DNA of 64,000 nucleotides from Pseudoalteromonas sp. MSK9-3. Lineage in GTDB: Bacteria > Pseudomonadota > Gammaproteobacteria > Enterobacterales > Alteromonadaceae. The stretch spans positions 62,001 to 126,000 of the forward strand of contig NZ_MIET01000022.1 in the NCBI RefSeq assembly GCF_003590335.1, in the 5' to 3' direction. Positions 9,825 through 18,946 of this stretch are shown here, in pieces. The notes under the pieces are model-generated. The model ran no database searches, had not been told where the DNA came from, and was given only the letters and a program-made list of their open reading frames with translations. Numbering within the stretch: position 1 is the stretch's first letter; every line of letters starts with the position of its first letter. The position numbers and the translations under genes are program-made.

Positions 9825-10382
9825 ATGAGTAAGGTTAAAAAACTTGGGATCGCCGCAATTTTTGCAGGTATGTCTGTCACAGCACACAGTTCAGAACTAT
9901 TAGATAGCACATTAAAAAATTGGGAATTCCAACAATACAAAGAACAATTAGCTCAAGAGATCATCGACACGCACCAAAGCTACCAAACTTTTATCGCAGA
10001 GTCAGGCCAAGTAGGTACTTTGGCACCGGCTGCACCACTCAGTTCATTTGAGATCCGAGGCGCGATTTCAACAAATTACCCACAATGGGAGTTTGTAACA
10101 GAAACCGCGTTCTCTACCACTCAAAATCATGGTGGCAATGAACTCTATATACTCACCCGAGAAGTTGGCTATGCTAACCCCTCATCTCGTCTCGCAAAAA
10201 TTAATGGCTCACCGCTGTCTATTGTAAACACACAACCCGTTACCTCAGGTAATTTAGTGGTTGGCTACTTGGTAATATGGAAGTATGCACTTACAAACTT
10301 CACATCAGGCAATGCAACAGCCAGTGCTCGGTCAATAAACTTTCCAAATAATTTAGAAGATGACCGTCTATTCATTCGCTAA
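9825..10382 (+). CDS. Small secreted protein, possibly DUF4879 (YolA)-like
   Basis: The 185-residue product starts with a Sec signal peptide (KVKKLGIAAIFAGMSVTAHSS). The mature part has a beta-rich C-terminal half with HGGNELYILTREVGYA and LVVGYLVIWKYA. From memory this pattern resembles the DUF4879 family typified by Bacillus YolA, a secreted protein of unknown function; I cannot confirm this without a profile search. ATG 9825 is favoured over the upstream TTG 9765 because AAAGGA precedes it by 7 nt and the signal peptide then starts at residue 1. It appears monocistronic. Confidence 0.7.
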   Translation: MSKVKKLGIAAIFAGMSVTAHSSELLDSTLKNWEFQQYKEQLAQEIIDTHQSYQTFIAESGQVGTLAPAAPLSSFEIRGAISTNYPQWEFVTETAFSTTQNHGGNELYILTREVGYANPSSRLAKINGSPLSIVNTQPVTSGNLVVGYLVIWKYALTNFTSGNATASARSINFPNNLEDDRLFIR

Positions 10383-10453
10383 TACGTAGAAATGGGCCGG
10401 CCAAGTAAAAAAAATCAGCTTGCAAAGCTATAAACACCTCAGGTCGCTGCATG

Positions 10454-10921
10454 CTAAGCGCTTGCATGAAAGCGACCACCACCACCATATTGATAGCTCT
10501 CTAAAGTATTTATCAGTGTTTTTGAAAATTGTATTTGCGTGCTCGACGCGCCATTTTGCATCTGGGTTTGCAAACGCTCTTTTTGCAGTGCGATCACATC
10601 AACCTTGGTATTCTCTGCCGATTGTAGCTGCGCCAAAGACACCTCACCACTTGCCTGATTTAAGCCATTTTTTGTTGCACCATAATTCAGAGACAACGCC
10701 GCATGCTGACCTAAAGACAACGTTCCGTCTTCATACAAAGCGTGTGACGCAGAAGACAACTCTTTCAGTGTCATATTAGAAAAGTCATACTCTTGCTGGC
10801 CCACTTTTTCCGCTGCTGTCGCCTCAAGCGGCGCACTCTTTCCGCTTTTTTGCGCATCAGATGCCACTGGTGATTTAACTTGATATTGAGCATAATCATA
10901 AGCTTGGTTAGCGATTTTCAT
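10454..10921 (-). CDS. Conserved-looking hypothetical protein, no domain recognised
   Basis: A 155-residue protein starting MKIANQAYDYAQYQV; GGA sits 8 nt before this ATG, so I prefer it to the ATG three codons upstream (10930). It is Ala/Gln/Ser-rich with helices predicted by eye (MTLKELSSASHALYEDG, VDVIALQKERLQTQM) and ends in a Gly run, YGGGGRFHASA. No signal peptide or membrane segment is visible. The helical layout loosely recalls small cytoplasmic adaptors, but I make no functional call. The CRISPR-associated repeat region begins upstream of its start. Confidence 0.6.
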   Translation of the reverse strand: MKIANQAYDYAQYQVKSPVASDAQKSGKSAPLEATAAEKVGQQEYDFSNMTLKELSSASHALYEDGTLSLGQHAALSLNYGATKNGLNQASGEVSLAQLQSAENTKVDVIALQKERLQTQMQNGASSTQIQFSKTLINTLESYQYGGGGRFHASA

Positions 10922-10984
10922 TTTACACATCCATTGTTAATAACCTGTGTTAAATGTAAGCAAAACGCATACCAGAATAATAAT

Positions 10985-11985
10985 TCAATAAAACCATGGA
11001 TTCTGAGCTGCGTCAGAAAGACCTGTTGTGTGCCCTAAGCCCGTTGGCGGGGCTTTATGCCGCGCATAATAAGAGCTAACGTTCACGACAGTACGCTAAC
11101 ATAACCACCCTTCGTCTCCCTGAACTGGTTTCAGGGTCAAAAAAATACGCCACACCCTCGTCTCCCTGAACTGGTTTCAGGGTCCAAAAAATACGCCACA
11201 CTCTCGTCTCCCTAAACTTGATTCAGGGTCCACAAAACATCAACTACAGCCTAAATAATCCCTCCTTGAAGCTAGGTTACATCGGTCGTTGCATGAATTA
11301 AACTATACGATGTAGGCAAGCTCCTTAAAACCATGGATTCTGACCTACGTCAGAAAGACGAGTTGTGTGGTACCTCACTCATTGGCAAAGCTTCATGCCG
11401 GGCACATACACAAAGCAACCACCTTTTGTCTCCCTGAACTTGTTTCAGGGTCCATAAAACAGCAACTACAGCGTAAATAATACATCCATGAAGCTGGGTT
11501 ACATCGGTCGTTGCCTGCATGGATGCAGGTACTTAGCCCGTTGGCGGGGCTCTATGCCGCGCGCCACAACGCAACCCCCCTTTGTCTCCCTGAACTCGTT
11601 TCAGGGTCCATAAAAATACGCCACACCCTTCGCCTCCCTGAACTGGTTTCAGGGTCCATAAAAATACGCCACACTCTCGTCTCCCTAAACTTGATTCAGG
11701 GTCCACAAAACATCAACTACAGCGTAAATAATCCGTCCATGAAGCTGGGTTACATCGGTCACTGCATGAATTAAACTATACGATGTAGGCAAGCACCTTA
11801 AAACCATGGATTCTGACCTGCGTCAGAAAGACGAACTGTGTAGGACCTCACTCGTTGGAAAAGCTTCATGCCGCGCACATATACAACGCAACCCCCCTTC
11901 GTCTCCCTGAACTTGTTTCAGGGTCCAAAAAAAAGCCTCTAAAGTGTAAATAATCCATCCTTGGAGCTGGGTTTCATCGGTCATC
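10985..11985. repeat. Composite block of dispersed palindromic repeats (two subfamilies)
   Basis: About 1 kb without a gene. It is built from head-to-tail copies of one composite unit: an R1 palindrome (ATGGATTCTGACCTGCGTCA-type, at about 10996, 11334 and 11808), then one to three R2 palindromes (stem CCCTGAA/TTCAGGG, at about 11113, 11159, 11206, 11429, 11584, 11632, 11681 and 11900), then a stretch ending in TACATCGGTC. The unit from about 11327 to 11804 repeats much of 10985-11326. Translations of this block (LPELVSGS-like peptides) are repeat artefacts. The block leads straight into CRISPR array 1. Confidence 0.85.
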
Positions 11986-12022
11986 CATGACCTCACTTCT
12001 TCGCGCTGTGCAATTTGGAATT

Positions 12023-13012
12023 TTTCTAAGCTGCCTGCGTGGCAGTGAAGTTGCTGTGGTGAAAAGCAAAAGCCGTCTAAATGTTTCTAAGCTGCCTGTG
12101 CGGCAGTGAACAATCATCGTCCGTTTCGTAAATATCAGGAACATTTCTAAGCTGCCTGTGCGGCAGTGGACGTCACATAGAACATGAAATCGACTATGAA
12201 ACATTTCTAAGCTGCCTGTGCGGCAGTGGACATTCATCGCGGTTGGTCCTTTAGTTAAATCAATTTCTAAGCTGCCTGTGCGGCAGTGGACACGAGCAAA
12301 AAGCGGCGCTTATTTCATTAGGTTTTCTAAGCTGCCTGTGCGGCAGTGGACGCTTTAGTATTCTTTTTACCATTCGTGTCTGTTTTCTAAGCTGCCTGTG
12401 CGGCAGTGGACCGGGGACACAGTGAACAGCGCCCTTAACTTTGTTTCTAAGCTGCCTGTGCGGCAGTGGACCAGATTGGCATGAATTTAAAGTGTGTCGT
12501 GATTTTCTAAGCTGCCTGTGCGGCAGTGGACGGCACCGCCTCCGCCCCATTGACTAACTTGTTTTTCTAAGCTGCCTGTGCGGCAGTGGACTTTGATTGC
12601 TGAAAAAGTATCGGCGCTCGATTTTTCTAAGCTGCCTGTGCGGCAGTGGACTTGAGATGCACTATTCAGACAGTCTTTTGATGTTTTCTAAGCTGCCTGT
12701 GCGGCAGTGGACTAGTTACGGGTTACGGCGATAAACCAGCACTATTTCTAAGCTGCCTGTGCGGCAGTGGACGCTATTGGGGAAAATCGATCCAGCGCAT
12801 CACTTTTCTAAGCTGCCTGTGCGGCAGTGGACGGGTATAACTCCCATCTAAACCTATGCCTAGCTTTCTAAGCTGCCTGTGCGGCAGTGGACCGATATCA
12901 CTTTTAATTGAAGCTCGAAGCCGATTTCTAAGCTGCCTGTGCGGCAGTGGACACCACCGAATTTATTGCCTGATAGCTCTGTCGTTTCTAAGCTGCCTGT
13001 GCGGCAGTGGAC
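12023..13012 (-). CRISPR. CRISPR array 1, type I-F, 17 repeats / 16 spacers
   Basis: 28-bp repeats start at 12023, 12084, 12144, 12204, then every 60 bp to 12624, and every 60 bp from 12685 to 12985. Read on the minus strand the repeat has the type I-F form: stem CTGCC/GGCAG, loop GCACA, 3' handle CTTAGAAA. Spacers are 32 bp, two of them 33. Nearly all copies start GTCCAC instead of the GTTCAC of array 2. The copies at 12023 and 12084 differ from this, and 12023 is degenerate. This marks the left end as leader-distal, so the array is transcribed leftward from the leader at 13013. Confidence 0.97.
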
Positions 13013-13170
13013 AATAGACTATCATCATAAAAATAAGTTACAACAAGTCGTTACGGCTAAAATACCATTTTAACCATATAAAAAACGACCAATTGTAACT
13101 TACTGTTTTATAGTTACTTTTTAAAGAGCGAAAAATAAAAGGTTTTTATAGGGTATTTACCCCTTTAACT
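13013..13170 (-). promoter_or_regulatory. Leader of CRISPR array 1 (type A leader)
   Basis: AT-rich sequence starting AATAGACTATCATCAT directly after the last repeat. It is nearly identical over about 130 bp to the sequence next to array 2 (14569-14700) and strongly similar to that next to array 3 (25363-25515). A block TTTTTAAAGAGCGAAAA at 13119-13135 is shared with the otherwise different leader of array 5. By family knowledge the leader holds the promoter and the integration signals. Confidence 0.8.
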
Positions 13171-13224
13171 CATTGCACCTTACCCAAACACATCAAACTA
13201 CCTTTACGACAGTGCTTAACATAA

Positions 13225-13400
13225 CCACCTTTTGTCTCCCTGAACTTGTTTCAGGGTCCATAAAACAACTACCAAAGCCTATGCGGCAGTGAATAAATAA
13301 AACTAACCTCAGCGTTTTAAATCCATCCTTGGAGCTGGGTTACATCGGTCATCTATGACCTCACTTCTTCGTGCTGCGAAACTACGTTTCGGTCACTCAT
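13225..13400. repeat. R2 palindrome, solo CRISPR repeat remnant and array-flanking module
   Basis: An R2 palindrome at about 13233-13260 is followed by a single decayed CRISPR repeat (about 13265-13292, last 20 bp recognisable, ending GTGAAT). Next comes the module shared by all leader-distal array ends (about 13305-13400), containing the hairpin CGAAAC-TAC-GTTTCG just before array 2. There are no genes in 13013-13400. Confidence 0.7.
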
Positions 13401-14568
13401 CACCTAAGCTGCCTATGCGGCAGTGAACGCGATAACAACGGTTATGTGACAAATGGCAGTTTTCTAAGCTGCCTGTGTGGCAGTGAACAAGCTGATAGAA
13501 AAAGCAAAAGAGCTTGCGCCTTTCTAAGCTGCCTGTGTGGCAGTGAACAAAAAGCAAAGCAGCGTGAGTTGTACTGGTTTTTTCTAAGCTGCCTGTGTGG
13601 CAGTGAACCAGGGCTAAACGCAGAACTTGCAGCGCAATACTTTCTAAGCTGCCTGTGCGGCAGTGAACTTGGTTGGGCTGGGTAATGTGCTGTCGGGTAT
13701 TTTCTAAGCTGCCTGTGCGGCAGTGAACGATGATGTCGCGGTTGAGCAGACATTCAGAGATTTCTAAGCTGCCTGTGCGGCAGTGAACAGCAAGCGAGCA
13801 GAGTTTTAAATGAACAACTGTTTCTAAGCTGCCTGTGCGGCAATGAACTCGGTGGCGATACAAACAATGATATACAGCTTTTTCTAAGCTGCCTGTGCGG
13901 CAGTGAACATGAAACAAAACTCGCTAACGCAATCAGTCAATTTCTAAGCTGCCTGTGCGGCAGTGAACTCGTTGGTGTAGCGAGTCACTGCAGCGCTATT
14001 TTTCTAAGCTGCCTGTGCGGCAGTGAACTCGTAACGCTTCAAGCTCACCGGCTGATTGTGTTTCTAAGCTGCCTGTGCGGCAGTGAACGTTGTACTCGTA
14101 AACACTATCGCCCAGCGCTGTTTCTAAGCTGCCTGTGCGGCAGTGAACGGTGTACTCGCTGACATCATGCGTGCGCTAGTTTTCTAAGCTGCCTGTGCGG
14201 CAGTGAACGCAGGACAAGCATGGGCTAAGCAAAAATTGCATTTCTAAGCTGCCTGTGCGGCAGTGAACAAGGCGCTGGCGTCTTGGGTGGTCAAACTGGT
14301 TTTCTAAGCTGCCTGTGCGGCAGTGAACAGGATGCGTATCTGGGTGGTTTAGTTGGTCAGTTTCTAAGCTGCCTGTGCGGCAGTGAACTTCTTTGTTAAG
14401 TTTTCAGTCACCCATTTAATTTTCTAAGCTGCCTGTGCGGCAGTGAACGCCCATGATTGGTTGCTTTCAATGCCTGGTGCTTTCTAAGCTGCCTGTGCGG
14501 CAGTGAACATACAATACACTGTATATGTCTTTTTCAAGCTTTTCTAAGCTGCCTGTGCGGCAGTGAAC
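13401..14568 (-). CRISPR. CRISPR array 2, type I-F, 20 repeats / 19 spacers
   Basis: Strictly periodic: 28-bp repeats at 13401 and every 60 bp from 13461 to 14541, with 32-bp spacers. Minus-strand repeat begins GTTCACTGCC and ends GCTTAGAAA. The copy at 13401 is degenerate (terminal), those at 13461-13608 have loop ACACA instead of GCACA, and the copy at 13821 carries one more substitution. The leader lies to the right, immediately downstream of csy4, so transcription runs leftward, the same direction as the cas genes. Confidence 0.98.
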
Positions 14569-14710
14569 AATAGACTATCATCATAAAAATAAGTTACAAC
14601 AAGTCGTTACGGCTAAAATGCCCTTTTAACCATATAAAAAACGACTAATTGTAACTCACTGTTTTATAGTTACTTTTTAAAGAGCGAAAAATAAAGGGGT
14701 TTTAAAGGAT
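14569..14710 (-). promoter_or_regulatory. Leader of CRISPR array 2 (type A leader)
   Basis: Begins AATAGACTATCATCAT directly after the last repeat and runs to the csy4 stop at 14715. It is almost identical to the array 1 leader. Read-through from csy4 could also feed the array. Confidence 0.8.
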
Positions 14711-14714
14711 ATTA

Positions 14715-15395
14715 TTACCCTTCAAACCAAGGCACTGCCGATTGATCCTCTTCAGAACGTCGGCTTAAGCCATGACATGTAAATAAGCCTATTTGATTAA
14801 GTGGTTGTGTGACAATTTCGCATTCAATAAACAACAAAAACTTTTTTCGATCTTCTGCACTGAGTAATTTATCAGATGAAAGACTGCGTAAGTTGATATA
14901 AGGTAAAGTTGAACGCTCTTCAAGCTTTGTTATAGATTCCATTAAACGCTCTTTAACTTTTACCAAATCAAAACCATTCTTCGCGGCAATTTTTGCTGCT
15001 CGCGAATCTATTTCTTTTATTAATTTTGCCGGTGACTTAAAGTTCTTACGCTTAAAGTAGGCATACTCTTTTACATCATTAGGTACTTCTTTTATAGCCT
15101 TGATATGTACATAATCATCTAAACGATTTAACCACTGGGCTATCTTTAGGCCATCTAATTTCTCATATGTTTGTGCGAACATTCTCAGCTTATTTCCTAA
15201 TGGAAATACTTTACTACCTTTATCTGATGAGCCTAAATGGCGGTATTTTGGAAATGACAAAGCAATCTCAGAATCTTTATCACTGATTTTATGTTCAACC
15301 AGCATGATATGTATTTGTTGATAAACCTTGTGCCACAAAAAACCAAGGTTAGTTTCAGCATCTGGCAATAAAGTAATATCGAGGTAATATTTCAT
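14715..15395 (-). CDS. csy4: Cas6f/Csy4 crRNA endoribonuclease
   Basis: Binds each repeat hairpin of the pre-crRNA, cuts at its 3' base and stays bound to the crRNA 3' end in the Csy surveillance complex. The N-terminus MKYYLDITLLPDAE matches the Csy4 family. His29 (QQIHIML) lies at the same residue number as the catalytic histidine of Pseudomonas aeruginosa Csy4, and the serine of the active-site LRS motif is present (YINLRSLSS, about residue 170). The C-terminus GLFTCHGLSRRS...VPWF is diagnostic. At 226 residues it is about 40 longer than the P. aeruginosa protein, the extra length lying mostly in the middle helix region. AGGAGG precedes the ATG by 4 nt, and the gap from csy3 is 9 bp. Confidence 0.96.
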   Translation of the reverse strand: MKYYLDITLLPDAETNLGFLWHKVYQQIHIMLVEHKISDKDSEIALSFPKYRHLGSSDKGSKVFPLGNKLRMFAQTYEKLDGLKIAQWLNRLDDYVHIKAIKEVPNDVKEYAYFKRKNFKSPAKLIKEIDSRAAKIAAKNGFDLVKVKERLMESITKLEERSTLPYINLRSLSSDKLLSAEDRKKFLLFIECEIVTQPLNQIGLFTCHGLSRRSEEDQSAVPWFEG

Positions 15396-15404
15396 CTTTC
15401 CTCC

Positions 15405-16430
15405 TTACTTATCACTTTCACCAAATACACCACCACGCACTAAAATAGCCATAACATAATGCTCTTGCTCAATTGATTGCAACTTTTCACCTCGTGCCCA
15501 TGCATCAAAGAAAGTATAAAAGTCTTGTTTAGCTGCTGGTGTTCTATAGGCTCTTCCTAAATTCGTTACGGCACCATAAGGTTCCATCGCAATGGGACCC
15601 GCGCTGCTATCTGGATCAGAAAAATCAGGGTACCAAGTATCAATGGTACGCAACGCATTGCCCAGTTTTTGGGAGTGCATTGCTGCAATGCCTTTTACAT
15701 CATATAACTCCTTGCTTTTTTCACCCTTCCCCTTATCAAGGATTAACTCTTCACTTGGGTACACCTCTTGCGCTCTTCCTATTTGCGCAAAGCAATCAAT
15801 ATCAAGCAGTAAAAAATCGTCTTCACTACCTAGCGCCTCTGCTATATGACTTGCTAGTTCAGCTACTTTTTCATCATTGTGGTCAAAATGTTTGGTGCTA
15901 AATTGTTTTGCATCAAATGTCCATTTTTTTTCTACATACTTATTTCTTGCAGATACAACAACTTCAATATTTTCAGCACCCACTCGGTTACGCCATAAGA
16001 ATCGAGCATTTGCAATATTGGTCGCATATCGATGTGCTAATTCAGTAAATTTATGCTGTTCAATATACCCTAATGCGGCATTGCGATAACTTTGTTTAAA
16101 CTGTACATTGTTGCACGCAGCAGGTTCAGTAATACCACCCAAAACTTTTATAGTAAATTTTAAATTAAGTGTATCTTGCTCAGGCAACAAAGCACACGCG
16201 TCCACCTTCTGCAAGTTAGGTTTTTCAACTTCGGCATTCAACTTCGCGGGGTCGCCTTTAATAGCTGCTTTTAAACGGTTAGAAATTGTACCTCTGACAG
16301 ACTTTGGAGTTAAATTCAATGCCTGTACTTCATTACGCTTATTCCACGCAGTGCCATACATATACCCGTCACTAGTAACCAATTTTTTTTCAAACGCTAA
16401 TACTGATGCTATATTTTCTTTTTTAGCCAT
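15405..16430 (-). CDS. csy3: Cas7f/Csy3 backbone subunit
   Basis: Six copies normally form the crRNA-binding backbone of the type I-F complex. Family landmarks are ASVLAFEKKL near the N-terminus, SVRGTISNRLK, LANARFLWRNRVGAE-like IANARFLWRNRVGAE, EVYPSEELILDKG, HSQKLGNALRTIDTWYPDF, GPIAMEPYGAVT and a C-terminal LVRGGVFGE. Length 341 is the usual size. AAAGGA lies about 8 nt before the ATG. It sits 24 bp after csy2 and 9 bp before csy4 in the csy operon. Confidence 0.97.
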   Translation of the reverse strand: MAKKENIASVLAFEKKLVTSDGYMYGTAWNKRNEVQALNLTPKSVRGTISNRLKAAIKGDPAKLNAEVEKPNLQKVDACALLPEQDTLNLKFTIKVLGGITEPAACNNVQFKQSYRNAALGYIEQHKFTELAHRYATNIANARFLWRNRVGAENIEVVVSARNKYVEKKWTFDAKQFSTKHFDHNDEKVAELASHIAEALGSEDDFLLLDIDCFAQIGRAQEVYPSEELILDKGKGEKSKELYDVKGIAAMHSQKLGNALRTIDTWYPDFSDPDSSAGPIAMEPYGAVTNLGRAYRTPAAKQDFYTFFDAWARGEKLQSIEQEHYVMAILVRGGVFGESDK

Positions 16431-16454
16431 GGTGATAATCCTTTCTGTAAATGA

Positions 16455-17405
16455 TTAAAATTCTGATTCAATTGTTGCTTCGCTTAGATCTGGGCCCTCA
16501 GCTTCAATAAAGTGCTTTTGCAGACATAAGTAGTAATCCTCTTGGGTATGGTAGCGCCATAGCATTTGCTCAACAAAATGTATCCGATGCGGCATTTTAA
16601 ATTCGCCTAAAGTGACTAAGCTTTCAGCAAAACGGTGCGGCGTGTCAGGATCCCTCTGGTTTTTAGCCTCTGCTTGCGCACTAATACCATAAAACCCTGT
16701 AGCTATAGGTACAATCCAGCCTGCAGACTTTTCATCAGCTAATTTTCGGTGTTTTTTCCACGTAACGTTACCATTTCCGTCGACTTCACAGCTATGATGA
16801 ATCGTTAGGTACTCAGTTAAAGCGGTTAACGCATCCTGCCCACCTTCCATCGCAGCCATCATTAATTCCCTGCGTTCAATTAACACAAAACCTGGCATTA
16901 AACTGCGTTGTACGCGTTGTAGTTCCTCATCATTACCTTCGGTAGCATTTAAACAAAATGGCGGCTGAAAGTCCTTTATATCCCCCCCCGCAATTTTCAT
17001 TTTTGCGTGAAGCAAGTGTGTCATCTCGGTTATTAGCTGCTCTCGTTCGTCAACACTTATATTCTCAAACTCAATCAGTAGGCTAACATCCAAGTGACAA
17101 CGCGCTTCTTCAATAAATGCTGAACGTGCTCCAGTCTTATCTAAGGGGTTTGCAGTGCCTATAATCGAGTGGACAAAATCGTTATCGCCTTTATAAGTTT
17201 GCAAATCAATGTCATGACTAACAACACCAACCGCGTTAAACTTAACAGGAATATTTTTTACATTTAACTTTCGCTGCAGCGCATGTACAGCACCCAACCA
17301 CGCAGTCATTGCAGGAAAGCCAATTGTAAAAGGGCTCGATAATGCGTTCGCATTATGTATATGCACATGAGGGATGATCAGTAATTTTTTAACTTCTCCA
17401 ATCAA
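16455..17405 (-). CDS. csy2: Cas5f/Csy2 subunit
   Basis: With Csy1 it caps the 5' handle of the crRNA. Length 316 and the start LLIIPHVHIHNANALSSPFTIGFPAMTAWLGAVHAL match the Csy2 family, as does LPGFVLI-like MPGFVLIERREL near residue 175. The start codon is TTG at 17405, overlapping the csy1 stop by 4 nt (TTGA). GGAG 9 nt upstream supports this start and suggests translational coupling. Confidence 0.95.
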   Translation of the reverse strand: MIGEVKKLLIIPHVHIHNANALSSPFTIGFPAMTAWLGAVHALQRKLNVKNIPVKFNAVGVVSHDIDLQTYKGDNDFVHSIIGTANPLDKTGARSAFIEEARCHLDVSLLIEFENISVDEREQLITEMTHLLHAKMKIAGGDIKDFQPPFCLNATEGNDEELQRVQRSLMPGFVLIERRELMMAAMEGGQDALTALTEYLTIHHSCEVDGNGNVTWKKHRKLADEKSAGWIVPIATGFYGISAQAEAKNQRDPDTPHRFAESLVTLGEFKMPHRIHFVEQMLWRYHTQEDYYLCLQKHFIEAEGPDLSEATIESEF

Positions 17406-18694
17406 CGTAAAATCTCCTTATTTTTTAACACTATTTCTTGTATTTTGAGGTATTCACCATCACCGAATTTAATCGCTTTTTTACCCAACGTACGTTCATA
17501 GCCATAAAATAAAAAACTGACAATTGAGTTGCATATTGCTTCCAACCAATTATCGGTTGTTAATCGTTCCGTTGCTTTGTCATGGCAAAGCCAAATTCTT
17601 TGCGCTGCTGGCAACGCCGAAGTAAGCTTATTAAACTGTTCAATAGAAACACTTCTTATCGTGAACATTTGCTCAATAACATGATCAATTACCTCTTGGT
17701 ACAATTCATCACGTTCTGAGCGGGTGTGCATATTGTTATGATATTCATTTGGTAAAAGGTACAGCTTATGAAGCGCTTGAAACTGCTTTGTGCACTGTGA
17801 ATAACGCACCGTTTGAGAGAAAAAATCACTCGTCGGAAAATGGAGGTCTCTGCTTTTCAATTTTGGTGGCATACTCATCAATAAATGTGCTCTCCCCCCA
17901 TACTGGTTATTTAACACACTGATATTTTGGGGCTTAGTTCCTCCATAACCAATAGTTGTCAAGTCGATGATTTCTTGATGTGATTGATGAACTTGATTCG
18001 CTTTACGTTGCTCTCTCGCCTGCTTAACCTCATCACCAAAGCGCATGTTATCCAAGCGCTTTCGTAATTCAAAAACAATACCTGAAGCCGTCAATAGTGA
18101 AAGTTGATGGTAAGGTTGAGTATGCTTGCTTTCATCTGTTATTGGAAAGTAAACTTGCTTTATTTTTGAACTAGTTACAACCTCTTCGCTCGGTGCTATC
18201 ATTGCTAGAAAACCTTCTTTTAATACTTCATAATCTGAAGGTTCATTCATCGCCGTACTTCTAAACAGATTTTTTGCTAAATTACTATCTTGCTCTAAGT
18301 GTTGAAGTAACGTTTGCCCATTTCCAGTAACAATCGTTAAAAACTTATATACATCAAGAGCTGCTGCATTTCCTAACGCATCAGCCTGCACAGCCACATT
18401 GCCTGAGCGTAAAAAACCATCGTTACAGCGTTCACTTTTAGCAATAACTGAGCTGACGTAGCCATTTTTATTCTTCCTTGCACTTGGGTGACTAAATGTA
18501 CAAGGGTGGGTAGAAATCGATATTTGCCCCGCCCTTTTTGCTGCATTGGGTAACCATACCCGTAGACTAAAAATAGTCTCACACTCCATATGCTTATCTT
18601 TTATTTCATCATCAGAGAATGACGCCTTTATATTCTTTTTAAGCCAAGCTGCTTTTCTTTCTTGAAAGAAAGTATCTATTGCTTCATCAATCAT
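17402..18694 (-). CDS. csy1: Cas8f/Csy1 large subunit
   Basis: Recognises the PAM and the crRNA 5' handle together with Csy2. Recognisable motifs are GNAAALDVYKFLTI, KQVYFPI, GYGGTKPQNISVLNNQYGGRAHLLMSMPP and the polar C-terminal helical part. Length 430 is normal. The ATG is preceded by GGAAGGA and lies inside the last codons of the 74-codon ORF upstream (8-nt overlap), so its translation is probably coupled to that ORF. Confidence 0.95.
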   Translation of the reverse strand: MIDEAIDTFFQERKAAWLKKNIKASFSDDEIKDKHMECETIFSLRVWLPNAAKRAGQISISTHPCTFSHPSARKNKNGYVSSVIAKSERCNDGFLRSGNVAVQADALGNAAALDVYKFLTIVTGNGQTLLQHLEQDSNLAKNLFRSTAMNEPSDYEVLKEGFLAMIAPSEEVVTSSKIKQVYFPITDESKHTQPYHQLSLLTASGIVFELRKRLDNMRFGDEVKQAREQRKANQVHQSHQEIIDLTTIGYGGTKPQNISVLNNQYGGRAHLLMSMPPKLKSRDLHFPTSDFFSQTVRYSQCTKQFQALHKLYLLPNEYHNNMHTRSERDELYQEVIDHVIEQMFTIRSVSIEQFNKLTSALPAAQRIWLCHDKATERLTTDNWLEAICNSIVSFLFYGYERTLGKKAIKFGDGEYLKIQEIVLKNKEILR

Positions 18695-18911
18695 CGTTCC
18701 TTCCTATTTGCTTAAATACAAACAACTGCTTTAACGAAAGTAAGTACTTTTTTATACGCTCACCAACGCCCAGTAAGCGCTCCACCTCTTGCAGTTTTGA
18801 TATACCTACGTCACCATTTTTCTTGTCACTTAATGTAACTTCCTTAGTTTTAATGGTACTCTTTGTTATCGTTTCAGTTTCTGTCTCGGTAATCACATAA
18901 CGTTTATCCAT
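18687..18911 (-). CDS. Small protein leading the csy operon, function unknown
   Basis: A 74-residue ORF starting MDKRYVITETETETITKS, overlapping the csy1 start by 8 nt. The first half is rich in Thr and Glu with a repeating ETET pattern. The second half (SKLQEVERLLGVGERIKKYLLSLKQL) looks like an amphipathic helical segment. No domain is recognised and no signal or membrane segment is visible. Standard I-F operons begin with csy1, so this is an extra. GAGAG about 10 nt before the ATG and the overlap with csy1 argue for real translation. It could be a small regulator, an accessory to Csy1, or merely a translated leader that couples into csy1. Confidence 0.55.
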   Translation of the reverse strand: MDKRYVITETETETITKSTIKTKEVTLSDKKNGDVGISKLQEVERLLGVGERIKKYLLSLKQLFVFKQIGRNDD

Positions 18912-18946
18912 ACAATGAATTACTCTCAGCGGCTCGATTTTTAACC

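Noticed and set aside
11511..11774. Small ORF with LPELVSGSIKIRHT repeated
   Set aside because: It reads through the R2 palindromes and the composite repeat unit; no ribosome-binding site and no family.
11974..14000. Open frames with repeated peptides such as PLPHRQLR, VHCRTGSLE and FLSCLCGSE
   Set aside because: They are translations of the CRISPR repeat with its 60-bp period (a multiple of three) and not genes. The same applies to frames over 24885-26500.
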